A stretch of 64,000 bases of DNA. It comes from Lineus longissimus (Eukaryota; Nemertea; Pilidiophora; Heteronemertea; Lineidae). The stretch is from positions 1,426,001 to 1,490,000 of the forward strand of contig NC_088319.1 in NCBI RefSeq assembly GCF_910592395.1. The letters are read 5' to 3'. Positions 9,712-21,099 of this stretch are shown here, piece after piece (positions within the stretch are counted from its first letter, which is position 1; every line of letters starts with the position of its first letter). Under the pieces are notes generated by a model, which had not been told where the DNA came from, did no database searches, and saw nothing but the letters and a program-made list of their open reading frames with translations. The position numbers and the translations under genes were made by a program.

Positions 9712-12700
9712 ATGACGTCCAGAAAAGTCGGGATCTGCAAAAACGTCCTGGTCGGTGGAGCAATATTTGCCATGTTCGGCTGGCTAGTATTGCTCAGTGT
9801 CAATGTGAATCATATTCTGAAGAAGGATAACGTGAAGTTGGCAGTAAGTTTCAACTCATCTCTTTCTAATCTTCGAGGAAATAATCATTTAAAGATGAGG
9901 CTATTGATTGCATTGCCCATCCTCACCGTGCCAGTTTGTGGCCAACCATTCCGCATTTTATGTTGCTCCCACGTTTATAACCATGTCACCAAAATTATGT
10001 TTAATCGCTATTTCAAGAAAGTTGAAAAACTTACCAAACTATGACATTAAGTCTCGATAGACAATCTTTTGATGTTAAAGAATCAACTATATTCCATTGC
10101 AAATATCAAACAATTCCCCTCGATGATATCCCTTTTTCATAATTTTTGCCACGGTCCGATATGTTATGAGCAAGGCCCGTGTGGGCTCGCCGTCATTTGT
10201 AAAATCGTGTAAAACAGTTATAAATTATGTTGCAGGATGTTCTAGGCCTTGGAAGACAGAAGCGAGAGTCAGGCGGTTCCAGTTCATCGTCCAGTCTTGG
10301 TAAGTTTGTAGGATTGCATATCGTTCTAAAAAATTCTGGACCTACGTCCAAAGTCAGCACGCGAATCGGGGCGAAAATTCGCCACTCATTCGCCTCCAAA
10401 TCGCTCCCTGCTTCGGCGATTCTATCATGATCAGGCGAAAATTCAAACTGAATAAAAATCGCAGGCGAAAAAAATAATCGCGGCTAATTCGCTCTCACCA
10501 ACCATCGGAACGAAGCGAATATTTATGTGTTTTAATATGCGAATTCCCACATCAGCTGCTAGCAGACCGAACAAAAACACAAACTGGAATTCCCGGTCAA
10601 CCTGACTCCAGTAATCATATACATCACATCTATCCACGAGGAGCTACACAAATTTGGCACAGAGGTTTGAGGTTCTTAGTATTATGGTATGCATTCCGAA
10701 GGATTGTGGCGGAATATACCGAATCATATAGCTAATCATAGTTAGGCTTATGTTTCCGAGACTCAGCAAACCAATCAAGATCGTTGTAGTATCCGGTCAT
10801 CCTAAACAGCGTCCACCAGCGCCCACCAGCGTTCACCAGGTTTAAAGTCGGGTATAAAGTCATCAAAATTAAATTTTGTGGCCAAAACGTAATACGTACA
10901 CCATAAAAAACACATTTCCTGAAAATTTCATGCTTATTTCGTTTATGACCATTAGATTTTACTTTGATGGCTTTAATGTATATACACGTATGTGTTTAAA
11001 CCTGGTGGACGCTGTTTAGTATGACCCGATTTGTTTACATCACGTGACTGCATTTTTCCGCCGATGAAACATTTTACAAGGCGAAAGTCGTTGCAAAATC
11101 GTTTGGAAAATCGGACAAGCATGCAAGAGCCACCAATTTCGTAAAATCGCTCCATTATCGCCTGGAGTAATTTTTGGGGCGAAATCGAAGAATAGGCGCG
11201 ATGTGGGCGAATTTCGCATCTGACATACTGGCGATTTCATATTATCGCCTCACATTCGCCGGTCGATTTTCGGACAGATTTCGCAGGCGAAATACTGTAG
11301 GGTGAATTTCGCCGGCGAATATCGCGAGCGGACTTTGGACGTGCAACGTACAGCACAACGAAAATTTCATGGTTTGACAGGCTTGGATGAATCTATTTGG
11401 TTGTGAAAGCGTTCCTCGCCGATTAAATCTGGGGGAAAGTTTAATACGAGCGTGTGAATTGTGTCAATCTAACTGAAAAATGGCTTCAAGCTAAATGTTT
11501 ATCACAGGTGCATGCGTGACTGGAGATTTTCTAGACCGGATCACGCTATTGTGATAACTACTTTCACACCTAAATTATACCCCGGGATTATACCAGCTCC
11601 AACAGGTTTCATTATAAGAGCACAGGTAGCGACACCTGTTACTTGACAGAGACTTTAAGGAATTGTTTATTATGTTACAGGTGGCGCCACCTACATCCGG
11701 TGGGGTAGAACAACATGCCCAGCTGATGCTGAACTTGTGTACTCGGGTAAGTAAGAGCTTAAAGGGAAACTCGCATCATTAGCGGGCTTCACTCGCAACT
11801 CCTAGTGTTCTCTACAAGCCCTTTTGACAGGGCGGCGGCCCACCCTACCTTGCCAGCTTACCACCCTAACTTGGAAGCATTCACCATACGTTATCCAAGA
11901 CTTTGCAAAGGGTTTCGATAGGGCCACCCTACCTGGTGTTGCACACTGGCCAACCTTCTTGAGTATCAAGGGAATTCTGTGGAACTCTGAACTCACACTC
12001 GAATCCTGAAGTGAATCGAATCGAATTTTAGTCCAAATCCGCCGTTGAATTCTCCAGAAAAAGCATTGACGGATTGAAGCAAAGGACCAAGAACCAAGAA
12101 GGTAGATTTATTAACTTCGCTGGAACTCTTGATATATACCCGATCGCTATGTTTAAAATGCTTTTACAAAATGTCTCATATATATTATAAGGACCAAAGG
12201 CAGTTTCTACACTCTCTGCCACAAGGTTTGATACCACCATTAATTTACTAAAGTCCTGAAATATGAGACAAGACCACAATTGATTTTTAAGCCTTTTAGC
12301 AGTTAAACTGTCAATGTTTGACCGCGACGCATCAAAGAACGCGTGGTGTTGTGAATCTGAAATTTAGATTATGTTATTCCGGACAGTCGGGCAAGTAAAT
12401 GGTGAAAAATAAAATGGTGATTGACCACGGAAATTTTTTTTTAATCGACAAATTAGACAGACTTTGATATTTCCACTCTTTTCAGCCAACTGGCAGAAAA
12501 AACTCAAAACACGCCCCCTATTACCCAATTAGCAAAATTCGAAATTAATTTTTTCATCAAATAATTTCTTTATATCTGTAGACTTGCCACAACAAATATT
12601 TTTTCAATACCTCTCCAAATATGTACTTGAGAGTAAAAAACATGCACTCGTCTAATAGATAGGCCTGGACCCTCCAACCTATGAATATTCATTAGTGGTC

Positions 12701-14436
12701 TTGTCTCATATCTCCCTGTCACAGTATGAGGCGCCATATTATCTTAAAACAGTGCCAGTGGCGGCCTCCGCATGCGTGGGGCGGTGCATGGTCTTCACAT
12801 TCAACCTCTGTTTCCAGAGCCAGAGGCAAGACCACTATCGATTTTTAAGCCTTTTAGCAGTTCAATTGTCAATGTTTGACCGCGACGCATCAAATACTGC
12901 GTGGGGTTGTGAATCTGAAATTTTGATATGATATTCCGGGCAGTCGGGCAAGTAAATGGTGAAAAGTAAACTGGTAGTTGACCACGGAAATTATTTTTGA
13001 TAATCGACAAATTGGACAGACATTGATATTTCCACTCTTTTCAAACAACTGGCGGAAAAATCTCAAAGCACCCTATTGCCAAATTAGCAAAATTCAAAAT
13101 TAATTTTTTTATCAAATAATTTCTTAATATCTGTAGACTTGCCACAGCAAATATTTTTTCAATACCTCTCCAAATATGTACTTGATAGTTATAAACATAC
13201 TCGCGTCTAATTGATAGGTCTGGACCCATTTTGAATTGCTAATCAATTGGTCGACGGATGTACAAGTTGATACACATTTACTTCGTGCCAGCTGTGGGGC
13301 CGAAGAAGAGCTTAATCCGAATCTGACAATAGAGGGACCCGTGTGTTGGAGTATGTAAGTTTTCCATTTCTTCAATGCATGTTTTGGTCATACAATGAAA
13401 GCAAATTTCTATTTCATGCTATCTCATTTGTAGGCTATGCCGGGGGTCAATTCAACGGTTACACCGGTGGTGGTGCTGGCTACGTCTGTCTGACTGACAA
13501 ACCAAAATATGCCACTTACACAGCCGCTTCAGAAAATACTGGGTATATTTACGGAGTGGAACTTAGACCGACTGGGAGTATATTCAACACAGCTAACGCT
13601 AAACCAAACGCCTTGCAGTACTCGGACGTAAAGTGCGCAGTTTGTCAAAGTACAAGACCGGCCAAGGTAACTTTCTGACCGTCGAATATGCTTCAAATAT
13701 TTACAAAACGACGAAAATTACAATCCTCTTATTCATCTCAAAGACTTATAAGCCGCCCACATCTATCTTCTTTTTGTAAAAGCAGATTTGTGAAGTAAGG
13801 GGTACATTTAGGCCGCCAAAATAACCCCGGTCTAAGATTTTCCAAGTTCGACGACACTAAGATTTTCAGTCAGTAGGGGACCTGATTTTCCAGAAAAGCT
13901 TTCAAGACGCAGGTCCCATCTCATTATATCACTTGATTTTACAATACAGACCCATTGCGTCCTTTTAATCTTGAATTCGGGCCATTCTTCAACTGCATTA
14001 AGTCAAAAGTAGGGTCCTTTTTCATTAGCCTGTGACAATAAATGACTCGTTCGTCTCACAATTATCAAAATTGCTTGCTGCTGAGAATGGTGTTCAATCA
14101 CACGTTATGTCCCTATGACATTTGGACAAAGGAGACATACTTTACTAAATAACAACTTCCCTATGTCCGTCGTTTCAGATCATGATACCTGGCACGAAAG
14201 AATGTGTTCCCGGTTGGACCATGGAGTACTGGGGATATCTGATGTCTGAGCAGTTCGACAGGAAGGGAAGGACAGAGTTTGCATGCGTGGACAACGCCCC
14301 TGAATCTGGTAGCGAAGGTGGCGCCAAGAGTGAGGGTGGCGCATTGATGTACCATGTTCAAGGTATATGCGGTTCACTGCCGTGTAAGCCGTATGTGCAA
14401 GGTTATGAACTAACATGCGTCGTTTGCACGAAATAG
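9712..14436 (+). CDS. Short-chain collagen C4-like protein, five exons
   Basis: Exons at 9712-9843, 10236-10299, 11681-11746, 13434-13666 and 14179-14436 join with consistent phases and GT-AG borders into about 250 residues. Exon 1 encodes a basic start, then a hydrophobic segment (VGGAIFAMFGWLVLLSV) fitting a signal anchor. Exon 2 encodes RQKR followed by a Ser/Gly run, a likely furin site. Exons 3-5 carry the conserved domain: GATYIRWGRTTCP, YAGGQFNGYTGGGAGYVCL, YIYGVE, CAVC, then IPGTKECVPGWT, GYLMSEQ, RTEFACVD and the ending ELTCVVCTK. This pattern is shared with the C-terminal part of sponge short-chain collagen C4 and related metazoan extracellular proteins. No Gly-X-Y repeat is encoded. 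Likely a type II membrane or secreted protein of the matrix or body surface. Confidence 0.85.
10343..11344. mobile_element. DNA transposon-like element with terminal inverted repeats, in intron 2 of the C4-like gene
   Basis: The ends are imperfect inverted repeats (CTACGTCCAAAGTCAGCACG at the left; the right end reads the complement, GACTTTGGACGTG, preceded by CGCGAGCG). Both subterminal regions are dense in GCGAAA/TTCGCC motifs in opposite orientations. No transposase frame is seen, so it is non-autonomous. A target duplication could not be fixed. Confidence 0.6.
10795..11034. mobile_element. Nested MITE inside the 10343-11344 element
   Basis: Inverted ends related to CGGTCATCCTAAACAGCGTC and its complement bound about 240 bases, continuing through CACCAG and TTTAAA. 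The left arm has an extra internal repeat of the GCGTCCACCAG unit. It sits within the larger inverted-repeat element, so it is either a later insertion or the inner arm of the same structure. Confidence 0.5.
11825..11998. repeat. Dispersed repeat family, copy 1
   Basis: This segment shares ordered blocks (CACCCTACCTTGCCAGCTTA, CTTTGCAAAGGGTTT, GTTGCACACTGGCCAA, TTCTTGAGTATC) with 36890-37040 and 51905-52145. Each copy lies in an intron of a different gene. No terminal repeats or coding capacity were recognised. Confidence 0.65.
12263..12710. mobile_element. MITE with terminal inverted repeats, copy 1
   Basis: The ends ATATGAGACAAGACCAC and GTGGTCTTGTCTCATAT are inverted complements and bound about 448 bases. 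The interior is closely repeated at 12825-13235. No transposase is encoded. It lies in intron 3 of the C4-like gene. Confidence 0.75.
12825..13235. mobile_element. MITE copy 2, tandem to copy 1 and lacking its right end
   Basis: This repeats the body of the 12263-12710 element, including GCCTTTTAGCAGTT, GTCAATGTTTGACCGCGACG and the long AATTAGCAAAATTC stretch. It starts with the conserved AAGACCAC but lacks the right terminal repeat. The spacing between the two copies is about 550 bases. Confidence 0.7.
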
Positions 14437-15258
14437 TGTCACACAGGTTATGGTGATGCCGGTGTAGAAGTAGAAAATGTCCCCCTGGAAGGCGTGTCCG
14501 GCACTATTGTAATCTGACGGATGATGGTATGGTTATATTGAGACCAAGAGTGTCAATAGCTTTAGCTTAAAGCGAATAATAGAATCAATTGATCCCAGAC
14601 AATCCAGGGTATTTCAAACTTCTGCACTGGTTAGGAATCATCTCGAAGAACATATAAGAACAAGGAATCGTTCTTTCTTTTAAACCTTTTTTAGGCCGGG
14701 GGGGGGGGGGGGGTTATTGCAACGAATTGCCATCGAACATTTTGAAGGTTGGAACCTATTGTGGGACTTTAATAGGCGGAGCTTATAAATGTTTAATGAA
14801 TGACATACAGTTTTGCAAACTGTCCTTTATTATATGTTCTTCAGTCCTTGTTATTATGATGTACAACACAGATACATACTCCAGTTTCAATGACCTAAGG
14901 CCGGTTCGAAACCAAGGACATTTTCTTTGTGACCATTCGATGCCATTCAAAATGTTAATTCGAACAACACCTAGACAACAGACAATTTTGACAACACTTG
15001 AAGTCGTCCGATGCTCATGACGTCATGTTCCTACCTAACCCTTATTTCCATTTGATTATTGTAATTGATCAACAGGTCTTATATCAGTGAAGTTAGAGTT
15101 AAAGTGCTTGAATAGAAAGTAGCTGCAAAAATCACCTGGTCAATTACACACTTTAGTGTATCATATTACATGAGAATGACTTTTCTTTCATTGTTGTAAA
15201 GAATCAAAATACACTGTATGCATTATTGTTAACCATATCAACTGTAGTCACTTAGAAA
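14437..15258 (+). other. 3' UTR and downstream DNA of the C4-like gene
   Basis: Non-coding sequence between the TAG at 14434 and a polyadenylation signal at 15259. It contains a run of about 15 G residues at 14699-14714. Open frames here have no recognisable content. Confidence 0.5.
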
Positions 15259-15264
15259 AATAAA
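15259..15264 (+). terminator. Polyadenylation signal AATAAA
   Basis: A canonical AATAAA in the correct orientation downstream of the C4-like gene. It is 0.8 kb after the stop codon, so the assignment is probable rather than certain. Confidence 0.45.
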
Positions 15265-16377
15265 GAATAACCTCACTACTACGATACATTCTTTTCTCTC
15301 ATCAACTTGGCAGGCACTGTGTAGTCACGCAGTTCTGATTTCTGCACCACTTAGGAGTCAACAAGGATACATTCTGAACTATCAGCGTCTCCCCTGATTG
15401 GTGTTACGGAATCCGCGGGGTCGGCGGAGTGGATCCAAGGCTTGAGGGTCAAAAAGAATAGGACACGGTCTTTATCTGAAATAAAATTTGCAGATAAAAA
15501 TTTTCGTTACGTTTTTAGAAAAGTTCACATACGAATTGTGGTAAAGATTTTTATAACCTGGCCTACCGCAGCAAGAGTGGGGTCGGGAGCCCAGGTTACA
15601 GTAGATAGCTTCGGGCCTAATAATCAGGAGGTCGAACATTGCCCTGTTTCATTCTGGTGTTATTCTCTAAACTTGTCGTCTGCTTTTGTCGTTACCAAAA
15701 CCGAACAGCTCCATCAAACCTCTATTGAACTGTCTTCCAGTTGCGCAGTAAATAAAAAAATTAACAAAGCAATTTAAATCGACCATAAAAGCACCAAGAT
15801 ACTTTAGGGATGCGTAGACGATGTCGGAGGTGTACAGAGGTGAAAATCTTTCGATGATGCCCAGTACATCATATACACTGCCCGGAGTCTCCAGTATGAT
15901 ATTCACAATCACCACTGCCACCACACGAATTGTGGCCGTATTTCGTCCTCCGGTTTTCTGACTTTTTCAACGAGTTGAATTTGGTGTGGTTTAGGGTTTT
16001 TATCACAGAGATTGTGATGTATACCAGAATTGAGCAGGGAACAACCAACTTCACCAATATTGCAAGGATATTTATGTAACCAAAATAATAAATGGGATGG
16101 TCGTATAGTTCTGTATAGGTATACAAGGGCCTCGTTCTTCCAACACAGGGGTCGTAACGATAGTCGATAGTGTAGCCAAAGGGAATGGGGAAACGGTACG
16201 CAAGGGCACCGCCGAAGATACAGCCTAAAGCAATATACGCGTTCCTCTTGGTGCAAAGCGAAGACGCACTCAAGGGGCGACACACAGCTATGAATCGTTC
16301 CACCCCGACACACACTGTAATGTAAATGGACGCAGTCTTGGCAAACGACTTAATGGTCTTAATATACGGATACGCTA

Positions 16378-16544
16378 TGTTTGGTGATTGCTATCTGAAT
16401 CTATATAATCGATAGATTAACGTGGACAACCAATGTCAATAAACATATTTATTGGGAGCCATCTTGAGAGGGGCGTCAGAAAAACAATTCCATGGCGTAA
16501 TGGCAAATGGTATATGGCGTAGCAGCCAATGGCGTACCTAGACA
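16378..16544 (-). repeat. 3' LTR of the gypsy element
   Basis: 167 bases, identical to the LTR at 20933-21099 except for one base near its terminus. The polypurine tract lies immediately before it on the minus strand. Confidence 0.95.
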
Positions 16545-16882
16545 TCTCCCCTTTAAAGTTTTTAAGCTTGAAAACTAAATGTCATAACATACCAGATTTT
16601 TGGTATAATCAAAGTCCTAAAATCACACTGGTAAACTGAAACCAGTTAACTCTCAACCAAACTTATCAATTCTTTTAAACTCAGAAATTACAACGGTCAC
16701 ACAAAAATAACACACACAACATACAAGTATGAAAGATATAAAAAGAACTCTTTCTCCAAAGCAAAGCCTACACTGCAGGTTAGGGGTAGACTGCCCGTCC
16801 CCTGCCGCACACCGACGGGTATTTCGACCCAGCACAGCCGGTTGCATGACCCAAATATAATAGGCCTAAAATGTTATAGCGT

Positions 16883-17560
16883 CTATTTCGCAAAGTCTTT
16901 CTGCCAACCTGGAGGCTTCACAGTCCTCCCGGATCTCGTAGTCACTGGTTGTGACATTGACGATTCGGCATTCGAACTCGGAGTCGACGCTGGGGTTTCT
17001 CGTACTGGATTCGGCTGTATACTTGGCTGTACATTTGTATGTACCGATACGGCTGGTTGTGACTCGGACGAGTCCGAAGCTTTGTCCTTGCTGTTGCTGC
17101 CATTTGTCTTCGGGAGAAGTTGTAAATGGCGGCGATTTCGACGATACTCCCTTCCTGACTGTGACTGCACGACATAGGATCGAGGGGTTTCGTGCTGTCT
17201 AACGACGGTAGTGGGCTGTCCCCACTTGGACTCATTGTCCAACTTGACTCGGACCCGATCACCAGGCATTAGTTCAGGCATAGGCCTAACTCCATGCCTC
17301 CTATTGTACTGTTTTTCATAGTTCATTTGCGTGTTCTTTACATTCTCTGACAGTCTTTCGCGATCAGGCCAATGAGGTGCTAGTGTCTTTGAGAGTATCG
17401 GCAATGTTGTACTCATCTCACGTCCCATCATTAGACGACTAGGACTATGTCCTGTTGAGACAACTGGTGTTGCCCTGTACACCATCAGTGCTTTCACTGG
17501 ATCATTCTGCGATATCTTTCCGCGATAGCGACTCCACTTTCGGCTTGGCCATTGGCCTGT
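16883..17560 (-). pseudogene. Gypsy integrase C-terminal region, out of frame with pol
   Basis: This frame continues the integrase with an ALMVYRATPVVSTGHSPSRL block, typical of the end of the gypsy integrase core, then a basic chromatin- or DNA-binding-like region with MPGDRVRVKLDN. It is offset from the main polyprotein, which stops at 17494 after YRRMIQ. The expected continuation (KISQNDPVKALMVY) is in the other frame. A single-base indel near 17510 explains the break. Programmed frameshifting inside integrase is not typical of this family, so inactivation or sequence error is more likely. Confidence 0.8.
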
Positions 17561-20500
17561 GGATTATGCGGGCTACTTGTGGTCAGCATTATGCCATATT
17601 CATTGGCAAAGTCTTTGAACGCGTTTGAATCGAATGGCGGGCCGTTATCAGAGAAATGTTCTTGCGGCACGCCCCACCTAGCAAACAGAGTCTTGTACTT
17701 AGCAATCACACTAGCGGCTCGGGTATCATTCATCTTGATTATCTCAAGCCACTTCGAGTAATAGTCTATGACCACAAGGTATTTCACTTTCTCGACTTCG
17801 CAGAAATCGGCTGCTATTTTCTGCCAGGGGCGGTCTGGCTGAGGCGTAGATATCATCGGCTCATGTCTTTGTGTGGGACTGCGAATCTGGCAATGTTCGC
17901 ATTCCTTCACTATGCATTGAATGTCATAGTTCATGCCTGGCCAGAATACAGACATATTCGCGCGCTCGCGGCACTTATTCACTCCCTGATGTCCATCGTG
18001 AATACGGGCTAGTATATCGGACCTCATTTTCCGCGGAATAACGATTCGATCACCCATGAGCAATAGTCCATCGGACACCGACAATCCATGTCGAACATTG
18101 TACAGTTCAAGTACAGAGGCGGGCACATTACGGCTATGTTGTGGCCAGCCTTCAAGCGTGATTTTCATGGCTTCAGTCAGTTCTTCATCACGCGCTGTTT
18201 CCTCGCGAATTTCGACCAATCGCTGGTCAGTCATGGGTTTTGCGGAGATAACGGCATTCACGTAAAAAGTAATGTCCTGTTCAGGGGTACTATCGATATC
18301 TGCGCATTTCAATGGCTGTCTCGACAGCGTATCCGCGACTACCAGGTATTTACCTGGCACATGCTCAGCCTGACAGCTGAACGGCATGAGACGCATCAAT
18401 AGTCTCTGACAACGTAATGGTACTTGATCGAGATCACGAGTGTTCATGAGGGGTACCAAAGGCTTATGGTCAGTCTCTAATCTAAATGATTCAAGTCCCT
18501 GTAAGTATCTTCGAAATTTCTCACAGGTCCACACCGACGCGAGACACTCTTTTTCAATCTGAGCGTAATTTTGCTCAGCCTTGCTGAGCGTTCTTGAACA
18601 AAATGCTACGGGTTTGAGTTCAGTGCCCTGTCGCTGCATCAGAATTCCTCCAATACCGTAACTACTCGCGTCAGCGCTCACAATTGTCTCTTTGTTGACG
18701 TCATAGTATGCCAAGACTGGGGCACTGCAAATCAGGGCCTTGACATTTTCGAACGCTTCGCTCTGGGGCGGTCCCCATTGAAACACTTTGTCGTGATGTA
18801 ACAACTCATTGAGCGGAGCTATGACAGTTGCTAAATTGGGAATATATCGTCCCAGGTAATTGATCATTCCGAGGACACGTCGCAATCCTGGAACGTCACT
18901 CGGCGGCTCTAACTCTGCTATCGCTTTCACTTTTTCCTCGTCAGGACTAACACCGCTGGAATCGAATTTGTGACCTACATATCTCAGGCTTGGTTTTCGG
19001 AATTTACATTTGGGTTTGTTCAGCTTTAACCCAGATTTCTCAATGCGCTGCATGACAGCGTCTAACATAGCATCGTGTTCCTCGACGGTTTTCCCGTAAA
19101 TTAGAATATCGTCCTGCCAGACAATTGCACCAGTTCCCTCTAATAAATCGTTCATAATTCGCTGAAAAATCTCACTAGCACAGGAGACACCAAACGGTAA
19201 ACGACGGAAGCAAAATCTGCCCATCGGAGTTATGAACGTGGTCAATAGGCGGCTCTCCTTGTCAAGAGGCACCGCCCAGTATCCACTAGAAGCGTCAAGA
19301 GTTGTGAAGACGGTTGCTCCTGACAACTTGTGGATAACATCATCAAGGGTTGGAAGTTGATATTGTTCACGTTGAACAGCCTGATTCAACTTTTTCAAAT
19401 CTGCACAAATTCTGACCGACCCATCCTTTTTGGGTACAGGAACAATCGGACAGCACCACGGGGTCGGCTCAGTGACAGACTCAATCACATCTGCCGCATG
19501 CATGCGCTCAATTTCGGCCTTTACCTTAGGTAGTATAGGGAACGCAATCTTTCTAGCAGAATTGACGCTATACGGCTCAGCATCATCGCGTATCTTGATT
19601 TTCACAGGGTCACAGTTCATCAAACCACATGCGCCAAACACAGATTCCTTGATTTCCTCGACTCGCTGAACTAGACCAAGACCAGTGGCGACACTACGGC
19701 TAATCAGGCAACTTTTCGAAGCTCCTGACGCGACATAAACTTTGAACTTATATCGAACACCACAATGCACAACAGGCGCGATAAACGTACCCAGGGTATC
19801 TAACTTTCCCCCAGGACTATCAAGAATAACATTTGGCTGGACAAAAGCGGGTTTTGGCCTCAGCGACTCATAAATACCTTTATTTATGATTGAAACATCA
19901 GCGCCTGTATCAATTTTGAACGCGATTGACTTTCCGTGAATTTTGAGATTGACCGTCCAGTCATCTCTCGAATCTTGAATTCCGACGTTTCCTAAGAAAT
20001 ATTCCTCGTCAGGCTCGTATTGCGAAACAACGACCTCCTTCACCGTTTTGGACCTACATCGACCCTTGAAGTGGCCCTTTTGGTGACACCGATTACATAA
20101 CGCGTCCCGTGCTGGACACGTTTCGGTTGACTTGTGGCGACCATACCCACATTTTCCGCACGTTTGCTGTGGGTCGTACTCTTGGTAGTTTCCACGATCA
20201 TTATTACGTTGCTGGCCTCTCCACGAATGACGATTTCCACGACTCCCACGACGATGTCCACCACGAAATCCACGCTGGGGCATACCGGTACCACGGGCCC
20301 CACGTTTGACCTCACTAACGGTCGACTTGGCTCCACCAAGTGTCAGCTGCTCCATCTGTGTGGTCACCTGCTCAGACTGTCTAGCAGTCTCGATTGCATC
20401 ATCAAGTGTCAGTTTCGTTTTTAGTTGCAAATCTTTCGACACTTCACGGTCTTTTATACCGATGACCAACCTGTCCCTGATCATGTCATTTCGAGTGGTA

Positions 20501-20868
20501 CCAAAGTCACAGTGCTCAGACATCTCGTACAATGCACGTACAAACGATTCTACAGTCTCATCACCTTTTTGTATGCGTTGATTGAACACAGCACGTTCAT
20601 GAATGACATTTCTTTTTGGTACAAAATGTCCATCAAATTTGCCCAGAACTACGTCAATTTTCTTCTGATCTTCCTCAGAAAGCTTAAAGGACTCAAAGAC
20701 ATTCTCAGCCTCCTTTCCCATGGCATAAATGAGGGTAGAAACCTGCACTAAGCCGTCTTCTTTGTTGACTTTCGCGGCCAACCGGTAGCGCTCGAAACGC
20801 TTTTTCCACTCGGGCCATTGCGATGGTTTGTCGAATTTAAACGGTTCTGGGGGGCTCAATTTTGCCAT
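17494..20868 (-). CDS. Gypsy Gag-Pol polyprotein
   Basis: One long frame from ATG at 20868 (MAKLSPPEPFKFDKPSQWPE). Order: a gag-like helical region; two zinc knuckles (CGKCGYGRHKSTETC and CNRCHQKGHFKGRC) near residues 245-270; aspartic protease with IDTGADVSI; RT with LDASSGYWAVPLD and VWQDDILIYG, where QDD replaces the usual YXDD or ADD form; RNase H with SADASSYGIGGIL; and integrase with an HHCC zinc finger (HDGHQGVNKC then CEHCQ) and the DDE core (VVIDYYSKWLE, FSDNGPPFDS, HNPQANGQAES). Gag and pol are fused in one frame. It ends early in integrase because of the frame break at about 17510. Confidence 0.93.
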   Translation of the reverse strand: MAKLSPPEPFKFDKPSQWPEWKKRFERYRLAAKVNKEDGLVQVSTLIYAMGKEAENVFESFKLSEEDQKKIDVVLGKFDGHFVPKRNVIHERAVFNQRIQKGDETVESFVRALYEMSEHCDFGTTRNDMIRDRLVIGIKDREVSKDLQLKTKLTLDDAIETARQSEQVTTQMEQLTLGGAKSTVSEVKRGARGTGMPQRGFRGGHRRGSRGNRHSWRGQQRNNDRGNYQEYDPQQTCGKCGYGRHKSTETCPARDALCNRCHQKGHFKGRCRSKTVKEVVVSQYEPDEEYFLGNVGIQDSRDDWTVNLKIHGKSIAFKIDTGADVSIINKGIYESLRPKPAFVQPNVILDSPGGKLDTLGTFIAPVVHCGVRYKFKVYVASGASKSCLISRSVATGLGLVQRVEEIKESVFGACGLMNCDPVKIKIRDDAEPYSVNSARKIAFPILPKVKAEIERMHAADVIESVTEPTPWCCPIVPVPKKDGSVRICADLKKLNQAVQREQYQLPTLDDVIHKLSGATVFTTLDASSGYWAVPLDKESRLLTTFITPMGRFCFRRLPFGVSCASEIFQRIMNDLLEGTGAIVWQDDILIYGKTVEEHDAMLDAVMQRIEKSGLKLNKPKCKFRKPSLRYVGHKFDSSGVSPDEEKVKAIAELEPPSDVPGLRRVLGMINYLGRYIPNLATVIAPLNELLHHDKVFQWGPPQSEAFENVKALICSAPVLAYYDVNKETIVSADASSYGIGGILMQRQGTELKPVAFCSRTLSKAEQNYAQIEKECLASVWTCEKFRRYLQGLESFRLETDHKPLVPLMNTRDLDQVPLRCQRLLMRLMPFSCQAEHVPGKYLVVADTLSRQPLKCADIDSTPEQDITFYVNAVISAKPMTDQRLVEIREETARDEELTEAMKITLEGWPQHSRNVPASVLELYNVRHGLSVSDGLLLMGDRIVIPRKMRSDILARIHDGHQGVNKCRERANMSVFWPGMNYDIQCIVKECEHCQIRSPTQRHEPMISTPQPDRPWQKIAADFCEVEKVKYLVVIDYYSKWLEIIKMNDTRAASVIAKYKTLFARWGVPQEHFSDNGPPFDSNAFKDFANEYGIMLTTSSPHNPQANGQAESGVAIAERYRRMIQ

Positions 20869-20932
20869 TTTTGACAAAACCAAACTATTGTACCTGTTCT
20901 AGAGTTCATGGGTCTTTAAACCGCTGTCACCA

Positions 20933-21099
20933 TGTTTAGTGATTGCTATCTGAATCTATATAATCGATAGATTAACGTGGACAACCAATGTCAATAAACA
21001 TATTTATTGGGAGCCATCTTGAGAGGGGCGTCAGAAAAACAATTCCATGGCGTAATGGCAAATGGTATATGGCGTAGCAGCCAATGGCGTACCTAGACA
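20933..21099 (-). repeat. 5' LTR of the gypsy element
   Basis: 167 bases, paired with 16378-16544. A putative primer binding site (TGGTGACAGCGG) follows directly on the minus strand. Confidence 0.95.

Larger units (their letters stand above)
16378..21099 (-). mobile_element. Ty3/gypsy LTR retrotransposon, complete with both LTRs
   Basis: Two 167-bp LTRs (16378-16544 and 20933-21099) differ by one base. Read on the minus strand they begin TGTCTAGG and end AACA, and contain AATAAA. The host sequence CGCTA flanks both sides (16373-16377 and 21100-21104), a 5-bp target duplication. Next to the 5' LTR is a primer-binding-site-like TGGTGACAGCGG, and next to the 3' LTR a polypurine tract AAAGGGGAGA. 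The internal region encodes gag, protease, RT, RNase H and integrase. The near-identical LTRs indicate recent insertion. Confidence 0.95.

Noticed and set aside
15442-15777. 111-codon plus-strand frame
   Set aside because: It overlaps the TM7 end of the GPCR on the other strand and has no protein features.
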